NCBI GenBank assembly: GCA_023391005.1
Contig: JAEWBS010000054.1
Location: 1 to 21,553 of the forward strand
Origin: Bacillota bacterium
GTDB lineage: Bacteria; Bacillota; Clostridia; Oscillospirales; Ruminococcaceae
Reading direction: 5' to 3'
DNA: 21,553 nucleotides
Both the position numbers and the translations under genes were made by a program. The number at the start of each line of letters is the position of its first letter. The stretch's first letter is position 1. The notes under the pieces are model-generated. The model made no database searches. It was not told where the DNA came from and saw nothing but the letters and a program-made list of their open reading frames with translations. This document shows positions 21,525-21,553 of this stretch, piece by piece.

Positions 21525-21553
21525 TGATGTTTCCCCCAATACTTAAAAAGTGT

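Overview
The window looks like chromosomal DNA of an anaerobic, moderately GC-rich member of the Clostridia (Bacillota), plausibly the Oscillospiraceae/Ruminococcaceae or a relative. This rests on Gram-positive AGGAGG-type ribosome sites, the order recJ-rel-dtd-MBL hydrolase, the CdaA/CdaR pair of c-di-AMP synthesis, a DivIVA-like coiled-coil protein, the MEP isoprenoid genes ispD/ispF, and an Rnf cluster in the clostridial order C-D-G-E-A-B. The taxonomic guess comes from gene content and synteny only. All genes but one read on the minus strand, so transcription runs from high to low coordinates. There are no rRNA or tRNA genes, CRISPR array, phage or transposase genes.

Layout from the right end: (1) rnfCDGEAB, a tightly packed six-gene operon for a membrane ferredoxin:NAD+ oxidoreductase, ending at a strong terminator near 16.25 kb. 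Its RnfG is unusual in carrying two FMN-binding domains. (2) A lone plus-strand gene for a pyridoxamine-phosphate-oxidase-fold (Nim-like) flavoprotein, divergent from a large lipoprotein with an uncharacterised C-terminal domain. (3) A DivIVA-like coiled-coil gene broken by a one-base frameshift in an A6/T6 run near its 3' end. (4) A structured leader with an intrinsic terminator directly before ispD-ispF. (5) cdaA-cdaR, overlapping by 4 bp and carrying their own promoter, ending in a bidirectional terminator. (6) A gene-free, structured stretch at 8.73-9.06 kb. (7) A COG2509-type FAD-dependent dehydrogenase with an operator-like palindrome in its promoter spacer. (8) meso-diaminopimelate dehydrogenase (ddh), bracketed by diverged direct copies of an 80-100 bp repeat. 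(9) recJ-rel-dtd-MBL hydrolase, co-oriented and tightly spaced, with a good promoter ahead of recJ; the last gene runs off the left edge.

Functionally the region mixes energy conservation (Rnf), nucleotide second messengers (ppGpp by Rel, c-di-AMP by CdaA), cell-wall precursor supply (Ddh), isoprenoid synthesis (IspD/IspF), DNA repair (RecJ) and tRNA quality control (Dtd). Most genes are ordinary. The points most worth a second look are the two-domain RnfG, the repeats around ddh, the divIVA frameshift, the attenuator-like leader of ispD and the unexplained stretch upstream of the FAD-dehydrogenase promoter.
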